NCBI GenBank assembly: GCA_001780165.1 | Contig: MFFQ01000002.1 | Location: forward strand, 1-36,659 | DNA from: Candidatus Eisenbacteria bacterium RBG_16_71_46 | Lineage (GTDB): Bacteria; Eisenbacteria; RBG-16-71-46 | Direction: 5' to 3' | Length of the DNA stretch: 36,659 bases | Shown: positions 24,393 to 31,732 of the stretch, in pieces | How the letters are laid out: the number at the start of each line of letters is the position of its first letter | How positions within the stretch are numbered: the stretch's first letter is position 1 | Notes under the pieces: generated by a model | The model's database searches: none | Told to the model about the DNA's origin: nothing | Seen by the model: only the letters and a program-made list of their open reading frames with translations | Translations under genes and position numbers: made by a program

Positions 24393-25491
24393 GCCACGTG
24401 GCGCAGTGTCGCGCCGAGCTGCAGCCATCGCCGGAGCCCGCCCCGCGCGTGCCGGCGCCGTGCGCGCCCGCGCCGCGCGCGCCGGCGCCGCGCGTGCCCG
24501 CACGACGACCGCCCGCACCCGGCCGGCGGCGGTCGGCGCGCGCCCGGTGGTGCGCCACTACCTCTCGGTCAAGGATCTCTCCGCGGAAGAGACGCTCCGC
24601 CTGCTCGGCGAGGCCACGCGCCTCAAGCGCGCGCGGGCCCGGGGCCGCATCGAGCGGCGCCTGGCCGGGCGCACCCTGGCGATGGTGTTCCAGAAGCCCT
24701 CGCTGCGCACCCGGGTGTCGTTCGAGGCCGGGATGACCCAGCTCGGGGGCCACGCCATCTACCTCGGGCCGGACGACATCCGGCTCGGCGAGCGCGAGTC
24801 GGTGGAGGACGTCGCGCTCACGCTGTCGCGGATGGTCGACCTGGTCATGGCCCGGGTCTTCAGCCACGAGGTGCTCGAGCAGCTCGCCCGCCACGCCGCC
24901 GTGCCGGTGATCAACGCGCTCTCCGACCGCGAGCACCCCTGCCAGGCGCTGGGCGACCTGCTCACCATGCTCGAATGGAAGGGCCGGCTGAAGGGCCTGA
25001 GGCTGGCGTACGTCGGCGACGGGAACAACGTGGTCCACTCGCTGCTCTACGGCGCGGCGTCGACCGGGATCCACCTCACGGTCGCCACGCCGCCGGACTA
25101 CGCGCCGCTCGCCGACGTCGTCGAGGAAGCGGCATCGATCGGCCGCGGCCGCGGCGCGGCGATCCGCGTGGTGAGCGACCCCGCCGAGGCCTGCCGCGAG
25201 GCCGACGTCATCTACACCGACGTCTGGACCAGCATGGGCAGCGAGCGCGAGGCCGAGGAGCGGCGGCGGGTATTCCCGCCCTACCAGGTGAACGCGGCGC
25301 TGATCGCGCGGGCGCGACCGGACGTCATGCTCCTGCACTGCCTGCCGGCCCACTACGGCGAGGAGATCGACTACGCCACCTCGCGCCTGCCCAACTCCGC
25401 GATCTTCGACCAGGCCGAGAACCGCCTCCACGCCCAGAAGGCGCTGATGCTGCGGCTCGCGGGACCGGCGGCGGGGCCGGCGCGGCGCTGA
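24379..25491 (+). CDS. argF: Ornithine carbamoyltransferase with Ala/Arg-rich N-terminal extension
   Basis: It transfers the carbamoyl group from carbamoyl phosphate to ornithine, giving citrulline (arginine synthesis or catabolism). Family motifs are present: KPSLRTRVSFE (carbamoyl-phosphate loop), HPCQALGDLLT, GDGNNVVHS, the ornithine loop WTSMGSE and LHCLPAHYGEE. The core from the alternative GTG at 24547 is 314 residues, the normal length. I chose the GTG at 24379 because AAGG lies 6 nt before it and it overlaps the GTPase gene, giving 370 residues. The extra 56 are Ala/Arg-rich and partly encoded by a 15-bp tandem repeat. If 24547 is the true start, the repeat is untranslated. The enzyme identity is secure; the start is not. 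Confidence 0.95.
   Translation: MPRAEPRGAVSRRAAAIAGARPARAGAVRARAARAGAARARTTTARTRPAAVGARPVVRHYLSVKDLSAEETLRLLGEATRLKRARARGRIERRLAGRTLAMVFQKPSLRTRVSFEAGMTQLGGHAIYLGPDDIRLGERESVEDVALTLSRMVDLVMARVFSHEVLEQLARHAAVPVINALSDREHPCQALGDLLTMLEWKGRLKGLRLAYVGDGNNVVHSLLYGAASTGIHLTVATPPDYAPLADVVEEAASIGRGRGAAIRVVSDPAEACREADVIYTDVWTSMGSEREAEERRRVFPPYQVNAALIARARPDVMLLHCLPAHYGEEIDYATSRLPNSAIFDQAENRLHAQKALMLRLAGPAAGPARR
24445..24504 (+). repeat. 15-bp imperfect tandem repeat, four units, 5' end of the carbamoyltransferase gene
   Basis: Four 15-bp units beginning at 24445, 24460, 24475 and 24490 resemble GCGCGTGCCGGCGCC. In the carbamoyltransferase frame they encode alternating ARAGA and xRARx pentapeptides. The unit length is a multiple of three, so copy-number change would keep the frame. 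Confidence 0.75.
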
Positions 25492-25512
25492 CGTTCCGCG
25501 CCGCCTCGAGCC

Positions 25513-25603
25513 GCGCCGGCGTCCCGCGCAGGCCCGGTCGCGCCGGCGTCCCGCGCGGGCCGCGACGCGCCGGCGTCCCGCGCAGGCCGCGACGCGCCGG
25601 CGT
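25513..25603. repeat. 27-bp tandem repeat between convergent genes
   Basis: Three near-identical 27-bp units (25513-25539, 25540-25566, 25567-25593) start GCGCCGGCGTCCCGCGC; a partial fourth covers 25594-25603. Units 2 and 3 differ at one position, and unit 1 differs mainly at its last seven bases. They lie between the convergent stops of the carbamoyltransferase (25491) and the multiheme gene (25685). No gene is called here although frames stay open because the unit is a multiple of three. Confidence 0.9.
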
Positions 25604-25684
25604 GGCTCCCCCCGAGCCTGAGCTCCGGGACCGCCCGCGCGATCGAAGGGGATTCTCCCGGAAGCGGGTTTCCGGGCGGTCGCC

Positions 25685-28384
25685 TCAGCGCAGCCGGACC
25701 ACGGGCCGGACCAGCCGCTCGGGGCCCGCCTGCACCACCGCCCAGAACACGCCCGAGCCCATGTCCTGCCCGCGCGCGCCGCGCCCGTCCCACGTCAGCC
25801 GGTGGGCGCCGGCACCCAGCATGCCGAGGTCGCGACTGGCGGCGCGGCGCCCCTGCGCGTCGAAGATCTCCAGTCTCACCGGGGCCGGATGCGGCAGGTC
25901 GAGGCGCAGCTCCAGCCCCCCGTGGAAGGGGTTCGCCAACGGGGCGAGGGCGACGCGGTCCCGCGGGGACCCCGCGGGGACGTCGACCGGGCTGAAGCTG
26001 ACCGAATCCGCCACCATCGCGACCGGTGCCGCGCGGCCGTGCGCCACCCAGAGGTCGTAAAGGTCCTGCCCCGCCGCGTTGGTGGTGTTCTCGTCACGCA
26101 GGAACTCCACGTACTCCTTCGATGTCGTCTGGTAGTAGAGGGTCGCCACGACGGTACGCGCCGTCGAAGGGAGCGGGTAGCTCGACGCGTCCCAGTTCTG
26201 CCCGTCCGGGTACCGGGGTGCCGGTCGCGAATCGTCCACCGGGGCGCCACCGAAGTCGGCAAACGCCGCGTTCGCGAACCCCTGCGGCGGGATGCGGTTG
26301 TCCTTGTATACGCTGTCGTTGAGGGCGAAGTGGAACGTCGGGCCCGCGGCAAGGCCGAGGCCGCTCGCCAGCGCGGGCGAAAGCCCGAGATGGGCCTCGT
26401 AGACGACCAGGTCCGGATCCGGCGCGAGCAGTCCGGTGCCGGAGTCGTAGTTGCCCGATTCGTACACGGTCTGCTCTGCCGCGTCGCGGGCCACCACGTG
26501 CAGCCACATGCGCCGCCCCTCCGGGTATCCGGTGGGGAGCTTGTGGCCGCTCCGGTTGGTCACGGTCACGGTGACGGCGAAGCTGTCGGCCACGGTCTGG
26601 ACCTGGACGTCGAGCAGCGCCGCCTTCGAGAGCATCGCGATCGCCCGCGCGGCTCCGTCCGCCAGGGCGCCCGCATCCGTCTCGCCGGGGTAGAGGGCGG
26701 CGATCACCCCCGGCATCCAGGAGTTGCCGCCCGTCATGTCGTGGAGCGGCAGGTCGGGCCGCAGCGGTGCGGCGACGTCGTTGCAGCCCTTGCCCGAGAC
26801 GTCGGCCAGGTGGCAGTCCTGGCAGATGGCGACGATGCCATCCGGCTTGTTGCCGGCGAACTCGGGAGCGTAGACCCCTCCCGGGAAGGCGCTGTGCTTC
26901 CACTCGCTGTAGGTCCGCTCCAGCGGCATCAGCGAGTCCGACCGGAACGACGCCGCCATCTGATCGAGCGACCCTGGCGCGTAGTCGGCCGCGCCGACCC
27001 GGGCGAACACCGGATTCGAGACGTCGTGGCAGGTGCCGCAGAACTCGCTCGAGCGGTGGAACGGCGACGCCAGGAACGCGTGGGGTGCCGCGGCATCCGC
27101 AAACGGACCGCGCTTCACCTGCTGCGGATCGACCACGTACTGCCCGTTGGAGTACGTGGTCGGGACGTGCCCCGGCAGGAGCCCCCCGATCACCGCCTGG
27201 TCCTCCGGCGGGCTCACGCCCGCCTGGTAGATGGGATCGACGGCGCGGTGGCAGAAGTCGCAGGCGACCCCGTCGCGGTCGAGCGCGATGAGCTGGCTGC
27301 CGTCGGTCGGGTTGCTGCGTCCCGACATCCAGCCGAACGGCGTGTGGCAGCGCAGGCACAAGTCGCCCGACGAGGGCGCGTCCTGCTCGGCGATCGCCAC
27401 GCAGGCGAAGAACAGCGGGTCGCGCGCCGCCTGGCCCATCATCGTGCCGCGGAAGTTGTGGCCGGGCTCGACCGCGGCGTCGTACCCGCCGTGACACGTG
27501 ACGCATGAGTTGTGATCCGAGAACGTCCCGCCGCCGAAGGGTTGCGTGCCGGGTTGGTCGAAATCGCGCAGCGTGGTCGCCACCGTCCCGCCGGTCGTCG
27601 GGAGGATGGTGAACAGCGCGTCGCTCGAGTCGCTCCCGGCATTGCCGGCGGCGTCGCGGGCCACGGCCAGCACGCGGGCGGCCGCGGTCGGCGTGTTGTG
27701 CACGAACCACTGGAACGACCCGCCGTTGGCGAGCCCGCGGGCGATCATCGTCCACGACGCGGATTCCCCGTCGCGGTAGAAGAGGTCCACGCTCGTCACC
27801 CCGACGTTGTCGGTCGCCATCCAGGTGACGGTGTGCGACGAGCCGCCCAGCCAGCTCTCGCCGCCGTCGGGCGCGGTGACGGCCACCACCGGGGGCGAGG
27901 TGTCGGCGCCGGTCGCGGGCACCAGGTAGCCCAGGATGTCGTTCGGATCCACGTTCGAGACGCTGCCCACGTTCGCCGGCGTCAGGCCGGCGAAGGTGGG
28001 CGTGTTCGCGTAGGTGGCGAGATCGGTGATCTCGGTCACGTTCGAGAACCCGTCGGTGTCCGAGTCGTCCGCCTCGATGCTCAGGATCGCGAGGCGCCTG
28101 CCGTCGTCGGTGTTGGGGAAGCCGGGTAAGGCCGCCTCGACCTTCACGCCGTAGGGGTTGCGCGTCCCGCCGCCGTTGAAGCTGTAGTGGCAGACGCCGC
28201 AGTGGCCGCTGTTGCTGGGCAGACTGTCGAGACGACTGCCCACCGCGCCGGGATAGGCGGCAAAGAACCCCTGCCGGATCTTCGGGCGCGCGTTCGCAGA
28301 CGGGGCGCAGAGCGAGCCGACGAGCGCCATCGCGGCGAGGGTGGCGGCTGCCGTACGGAACGAAACCGCTTGGGGGATGGCCAT
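25685..28384 (-). CDS. Secreted hexaheme c-type cytochrome with FlgD-like C-terminal domain
   Basis: An 899-residue exported protein. The signal peptide is about 1-32. Six canonical heme motifs are seen: CGVCH (62-66), then CVTCH, CLRCH, CDFCH, CGTCH and CQDCH at about 293, 342, 374, 447 and 520. A DSDTDGFSNVTE calcium-type segment (about 108-119) and an Ig-like domain (about 165-265) lie between heme 1 and heme 2. The C-terminus (about 820-899) is a FlgD-like Ig domain (NPFHGG, VRLEIFDAQGRR, LTWDGRGARGQDMGSGVFWAVVQ), the type of ending used by type IX-like secretion in FCB bacteria. Likely roles are extracellular electron transfer or a surface redox enzyme; no catalytic signature was identified. 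AGAGG lies 6 nt before the ATG. It appears monocistronic. Confidence 0.93.
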   Translation of the reverse strand: MAIPQAVSFRTAAATLAAMALVGSLCAPSANARPKIRQGFFAAYPGAVGSRLDSLPSNSGHCGVCHYSFNGGGTRNPYGVKVEAALPGFPNTDDGRRLAILSIEADDSDTDGFSNVTEITDLATYANTPTFAGLTPANVGSVSNVDPNDILGYLVPATGADTSPPVVAVTAPDGGESWLGGSSHTVTWMATDNVGVTSVDLFYRDGESASWTMIARGLANGGSFQWFVHNTPTAAARVLAVARDAAGNAGSDSSDALFTILPTTGGTVATTLRDFDQPGTQPFGGGTFSDHNSCVTCHGGYDAAVEPGHNFRGTMMGQAARDPLFFACVAIAEQDAPSSGDLCLRCHTPFGWMSGRSNPTDGSQLIALDRDGVACDFCHRAVDPIYQAGVSPPEDQAVIGGLLPGHVPTTYSNGQYVVDPQQVKRGPFADAAAPHAFLASPFHRSSEFCGTCHDVSNPVFARVGAADYAPGSLDQMAASFRSDSLMPLERTYSEWKHSAFPGGVYAPEFAGNKPDGIVAICQDCHLADVSGKGCNDVAAPLRPDLPLHDMTGGNSWMPGVIAALYPGETDAGALADGAARAIAMLSKAALLDVQVQTVADSFAVTVTVTNRSGHKLPTGYPEGRRMWLHVVARDAAEQTVYESGNYDSGTGLLAPDPDLVVYEAHLGLSPALASGLGLAAGPTFHFALNDSVYKDNRIPPQGFANAAFADFGGAPVDDSRPAPRYPDGQNWDASSYPLPSTARTVVATLYYQTTSKEYVEFLRDENTTNAAGQDLYDLWVAHGRAAPVAMVADSVSFSPVDVPAGSPRDRVALAPLANPFHGGLELRLDLPHPAPVRLEIFDAQGRRAASRDLGMLGAGAHRLTWDGRGARGQDMGSGVFWAVVQAGPERLVRPVVRLR

Positions 28385-28725
28385 GGTGCACCTCTCGAGT
28401 TCCGGTGGGCGGCCGGCGCCGAACCGAACCAGATCGGCGGCGACCCTTTATGCTGGCACGGATCGGCTCGGCAGCATCGGGCGTGCCAGGCGAGGGGACT
28501 CTCGGTCGATTCCCCCAACCGTCCGTGCCGCAGGAGAGTCGCGGCCCGCGAGCGGGCCGGACGCGGCGCGGCGGCACGCCGCGGCGTGACGGGTTGGCAG
28601 GCGGTGCTGCCGCGGCGGCTGCGACGGGGAGCGGCGCGGCCCGTGCTTCCCGCCGCGGCCCGTCCCCGCGCCACCGCATCCCGCGCGGCACGGGGCGCCG
28701 AACCGTGCGCCGCGCAGCCAGGCAC

Positions 28726-28989
28726 CGTTTGAAAACCCCCGACGGCAGGGCGTCCCTTGTGTCCCGAAAAATGGTGTTGGGGTGGTGGGCCCGCCCCGGC
28801 GGGGCGTAAACCGGCGATTTGCGGCGGTTATGGGGGGCCCCGGGCTCCCCAGCCCTGGCATTCCTCACGCAACACCAATCTCCAGGACACAACCCAAGGC
28901 GTCGCGGTCGAGCGACGACGATCGTGGCCGCTTGGCCACGTTGCAGCGAGGAGTCGACCGCGCAACGCAGCGATCGGGGTTTTCAAACG
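28726..28989. repeat. Outer inverted repeat enclosing the second 136-bp element
   Basis: CGTTTGAAAACCCCCGA at 28726-28742 is repeated in reverse orientation at 28974-28989, with one C fewer. The arms are 16-17 bp, AT-richer than their surroundings, and enclose 231 bp containing the 136-bp element. The right arm begins five bases beyond the stop codon of the ATP-grasp gene. No match to these arms was seen near the first 136-bp copy. Confidence 0.85.
28757..28892. repeat. 136-bp intergenic element with 22-bp inverted ends, copy 2
   Basis: The ends at 28757-28778 and 28871-28892 are inverted copies matching at 18 of 22 positions and are nearly the same as the ends of the element at 7231-7366. 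Total length is identical (136 bp). When this copy is inverted, about half of the 92 internal positions match copy 1 by hand alignment, so the ends are much better kept than the middle. An internal inverted pair (AAACCGGCGATTT region, about 28808-28820) lies near the centre. No coding capacity is seen. Confidence 0.85.
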
Positions 28990-28993
28990 AAGC

Positions 28994-30022
28994 CTACGGG
29001 GCCACGCTCCGCCGCGAGCGGGCCATGCCCAGGCTCACGATGCGCTGCATCAGGTCGGGGTAGGGGTAGCCGGCGGCGGTGGCGGCCGCGGCGAACTCCT
29101 CGCGCTCGGAGATGTCCGGGTTGGGATTGGCCTCGAGAAAGTACAGCTCGCCCGCGGGGGTGAGGCGGTAGTCGAACCGCGCGTAGCCGTCGAGCTCGAG
29201 GATGCGCACGGCGCGCTTCGTGGTCTTCACGATGTGGGCGTGCACCTCCGGAGGCAGCGCCTCGGCCGGCTGGTGGTAGATGCCGCGCTTCTCCTGGTAC
29301 TCCGGGTTGTGCTTGACGCGCGCGGTGGCGATGGCCGCGCTCCCCGGCGGCATGTTCTCGAACACCAGCTCCCACACCGGCAGCACCTCGAGCCGCTGGT
29401 TGCCCAGGACCGCCACGTACAGCTCCCGGCCCTCGATGAACTGCTCGACGATCGCGTCGGTGCCGACGCTGTCGTGGATGAAGCGCACGCGCTCCTCGAG
29501 CTTCTCGTCGCTGTCCACGATCGAGGCCTGCGAGATGCCGAGCGACGCCTCCTCGGTGAGGCTCTTGACGATCGCCGGGTAGGCCAGCGCGCGCGGGCGC
29601 CGCGCCTTGCGCCCGCGCGGCACGACGGCGAACCCGGGCACGCGGATGCGGTGGTAGAACAGCAACTTCTTGGACAACGCCTTGCCGCGCGCCAGCACCA
29701 TGCCGCGCGGGTTGCACCCCGTGTAGGGGACCCGCAGCAGCTCGAGGAAGCTCACGACGTGCTGGTCGAACTCGCTCACGCCGTGGAATTCCTCGAGCAG
29801 GTTGAACACGATGTGCGGCTTCCAGTCCTGCACCGCGGCGCGGATCGGCTGCAGCTCGTCCTGCACCCCCAGCGGGCGCACTTCGTGCCCCAGCGTGCGC
29901 AGCGTGGAGACCACGTCGTACTCGGTCTTCCACTGGAAGATCTCCTTCTCGGTGCAGCCCTCGATCGAATCGGGGGGCACCAGCGACGGATGCATGAGCA
30001 CGAGGACGCGGAGCTTCTTCAT
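28994..30022 (-). CDS. ATP-grasp ligase, D-Ala-D-Ala ligase-like
   Basis: A 342-residue cytoplasmic ATP-grasp enzyme. The fold order is typical: an N-terminal Rossmann-like region (MKKLRVLVLMHPS), a YTGCNP segment near 105, an ATP-binding lysine region (YPAIVKS), a VEQFIEGRELYVAVLG lid near 195, and the metal site RFDYRLTPAGELYFLEANPNPD near 280. These resemble D-alanine-D-alanine ligase, but the protein is not a standard Ddl: it lacks a cell-wall gene context and has a longer N-terminal domain beginning with a Met/His/Pro motif. It should join a carboxylate to an amine using ATP; the substrates are unknown. The ATG overlaps the zinc-protease gene's stop by four bases (ATGA), so the two proteins probably work together. 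Confidence 0.9.
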   Translation of the reverse strand: MKKLRVLVLMHPSLVPPDSIEGCTEKEIFQWKTEYDVVSTLRTLGHEVRPLGVQDELQPIRAAVQDWKPHIVFNLLEEFHGVSEFDQHVVSFLELLRVPYTGCNPRGMVLARGKALSKKLLFYHRIRVPGFAVVPRGRKARRPRALAYPAIVKSLTEEASLGISQASIVDSDEKLEERVRFIHDSVGTDAIVEQFIEGRELYVAVLGNQRLEVLPVWELVFENMPPGSAAIATARVKHNPEYQEKRGIYHQPAEALPPEVHAHIVKTTKRAVRILELDGYARFDYRLTPAGELYFLEANPNPDISEREEFAAAATAAGYPYPDLMQRIVSLGMARSRRSVAP

Positions 30023-31194
30023 AGGGCGATCCCGCTGCGCCGGCTGTAGAGCGAGTGCATGGTCTTGACCGTCAGGAGCACGGCGAAGTCCATCTTGAGC
30101 CGCCGCTCGGAGCCCACGGCGCGGAACTTGAGCTCGTGGCAGCGCCCGATCATGTCGCGCATCACCTGCTCCAGCGTGAACTGGTACTCGCCGGTCCAGC
30201 GCGACACCAGGCGCCGGATCTCGGTGCGGTTGCGGCGCAGGAAGCGCGAGGCGCGCTCGAAGCGCCGGTGGCGCGGCAGGTCCGAGAACAGGCGCTTGAG
30301 ATCGCGGTCGTAGATGTCGGGGTAGCTCACCGAGTACTGCTCCCGCTTCTCGTCGTAGTGCTCGCGCAGGGTGCGGGTGATGCGCCCGAGCGGGTCCACC
30401 CGGCGGCGGGTGCGCACGTCCGGGCGGCGCTGGCGGATCTCCTCCATGAGCGCGTCCACGTACTCCAGCTTGCGCAGTGCCGGCCAGCCCGCGTAGCGCT
30501 TGCGCCAGATCGCCCGCGGCTGCAGCCAGACCGCGAAGGTCTCGGCGAAATCCTCGTCCGGGTGACTCTGCGCGTAGTAGAGGCGCAGGTGCTGCACGAA
30601 ACGGCGGCTCGCGGGATTGGGCTGGTAGACGTCGGGGTATCGCTGCGAGGAGTGGCCGAAGAGCTTCTGCCATTGCCGCCGCCGCTGCAGCTGGTAGGCG
30701 TGCTGGATGGCGTGGCCGAATTCGTGGCGCAGGATCTTGACGCACTCCTCGTGGGTGCCGCCCTCGACCTCGAGCATCTGCCGGCGCTCGAGCCGCATCA
30801 GGCGCGGATGCGCGAGGTAGAAGGGGATCGCCACGCCGGGCACGCCCTCGGGCGAGTACCAGTCGTGCGAGAGCCAGACGTGCGGTCGGAGCCGGATGCC
30901 GCGGCGCGCCAGCTCGCCGTAGACCTCTTCCACGCACTTCTGCACCCAGGTGCCTTCGAGGCGCACGCCGAGGTCGCGCATCCGCAGGTGGAGCAACTGC
31001 TCGGTGGAGGATCGCGCCCACAAGAATCGGCGCGGCTGCGCAGCGGTGCGGCGCGCGCGCCCGGCGCGCGCACGGGATCGGGCGGCGCGCGGCAGCTTCG
31101 CCTTCGCGTCGCGGCGCGCGGGTACGCGTCGCCCGGCGTGCGCCCGGCGCTTCGCGACCGTCTCTCGCCTGCCCGTCCTGCGCGTCGCGCTCAT
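30019..31194 (-). CDS. Putative zinc metallopeptidase with basic N-terminal tail
   Basis: A 391-residue protein. HEFGH at 157-161 is a gluzincin-type zinc site (LRHEFGHAIQHAY), and DEDFAETFA near 205-213 is a plausible source of the third ligand. It resembles proteins called putative zinc-binding metallopeptidase. Residues 1-57 are a Lys/Arg/Ala-rich tail like a histone H1 tail and have no membrane helix or signal peptide. A long Arg-rich helical region follows the catalytic domain. The ATG at 31194 has only GAGG two bases upstream, so the true start could be further in and the basic tail may be partly artefactual. It overlaps the ATP-grasp gene by four bases. Substrate and role are unknown. 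Confidence 0.82.
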   Translation of the reverse strand: MSATRRTGRRETVAKRRAHAGRRVPARRDAKAKLPRAARSRARAGRARRTAAQPRRFLWARSSTEQLLHLRMRDLGVRLEGTWVQKCVEEVYGELARRGIRLRPHVWLSHDWYSPEGVPGVAIPFYLAHPRLMRLERRQMLEVEGGTHEECVKILRHEFGHAIQHAYQLQRRRQWQKLFGHSSQRYPDVYQPNPASRRFVQHLRLYYAQSHPDEDFAETFAVWLQPRAIWRKRYAGWPALRKLEYVDALMEEIRQRRPDVRTRRRVDPLGRITRTLREHYDEKREQYSVSYPDIYDRDLKRLFSDLPRHRRFERASRFLRRNRTEIRRLVSRWTGEYQFTLEQVMRDMIGRCHELKFRAVGSERRLKMDFAVLLTVKTMHSLYSRRSGIAL

Positions 31195-31402
31195 GGCCTC
31201 GATCGTGTGAGGTCGGAACCGTCCTGGATCGCGGGATGGTGCCGGGACCGGACGCCGCATGCAAGCGCGGCACCCTGCCGCCCCGCAGCGCGCCTCGGCA
31301 ACCCCCCCCGCGGGCGTCGGCGCATCGGCTGCGCTATCCTCTCGGGCGTCGGTCGCGCGCTCCACCGACCCCCGCGGCCGCGATTACCGGGAGGCCCTCC
31401 AC

Positions 31403-31732
31403 GTGACCGAGATGCTCGTCGTGTTCACCACCTTCGCCCGCGAGGAGGACGCCGCGCGGGTGGTGCGGACCCTGGTCGAAGAGCGCCTCGCCGCCTGCGG
31501 CAACCTGCTGCCGGGTGCGCGCTCGCTCTACCGCTGGCAAGGTGCCGTGGCCGACGAGCGCGAGGTCGTGGCGATCCTGAAGACGCGCAAGCAGGACTGG
31601 AGCGCCCTGCTGTCGCGCCTCCACGAGCTGCATCCCTACGACACGCCGGAGTGCATCGCCGTCCGGGTCGCGGCGGGGGCGCCGAAGTACCTGGCGTGGC
31701 TCGAGCAGTCGCTCGAGCCCGACCCGTCGTGA
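31403..31732 (+). CDS. cutA: CutA1 divalent-ion tolerance protein
   Basis: A 109-residue CutA-family protein of normal length (about 105-115), a trimeric ferredoxin-like fold of uncertain physiological role, linked to copper tolerance in E. coli. Family features are visible: VVFTTF at the start, LVEERLAACGNLLPG, YRWQGAV, EVVAILKT and LHPYDTPECIAV. The GTG at 31403 has GGGAGG 8 nt upstream; an internal ATG at 31412 is a weaker alternative. TATCCT at 31335-31340 is a possible -10 box 64 nt before the start. Its stop overlaps the tsaD start by four bases (GTGA). Confidence 0.97.
   Translation: MTEMLVVFTTFAREEDAARVVRTLVEERLAACGNLLPGARSLYRWQGAVADEREVVAILKTRKQDWSALLSRLHELHPYDTPECIAVRVAAGAPKYLAWLEQSLEPDPS

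Larger units (their letters stand above)
28385..28993. other. 609-bp intergenic region with nested inverted repeats
   Basis: No credible protein gene is seen. The region carries the promoter side of the hexaheme gene (CATAAA on the minus strand about 28447-28452 is a possible -10). It also holds the second 136-bp inverted-end element (28757-28892) and an outer inverted pair (28726-28742 and 28974-28989) around it. A perfect 6-bp hairpin GTGGCC/GGCCAC with a 4-nt loop lies at 28924-28939. The density of pairing sequences is unusual for this window and fits a mobile element remnant or a structured RNA. Confidence 0.6.

Noticed and set aside
25371-25793. Minus-strand open frame with nonapeptide repeats through the 27-bp array
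   Set aside because: It overlaps the carbamoyltransferase end and the hexaheme gene end and exists only because the repeat unit is a multiple of three.
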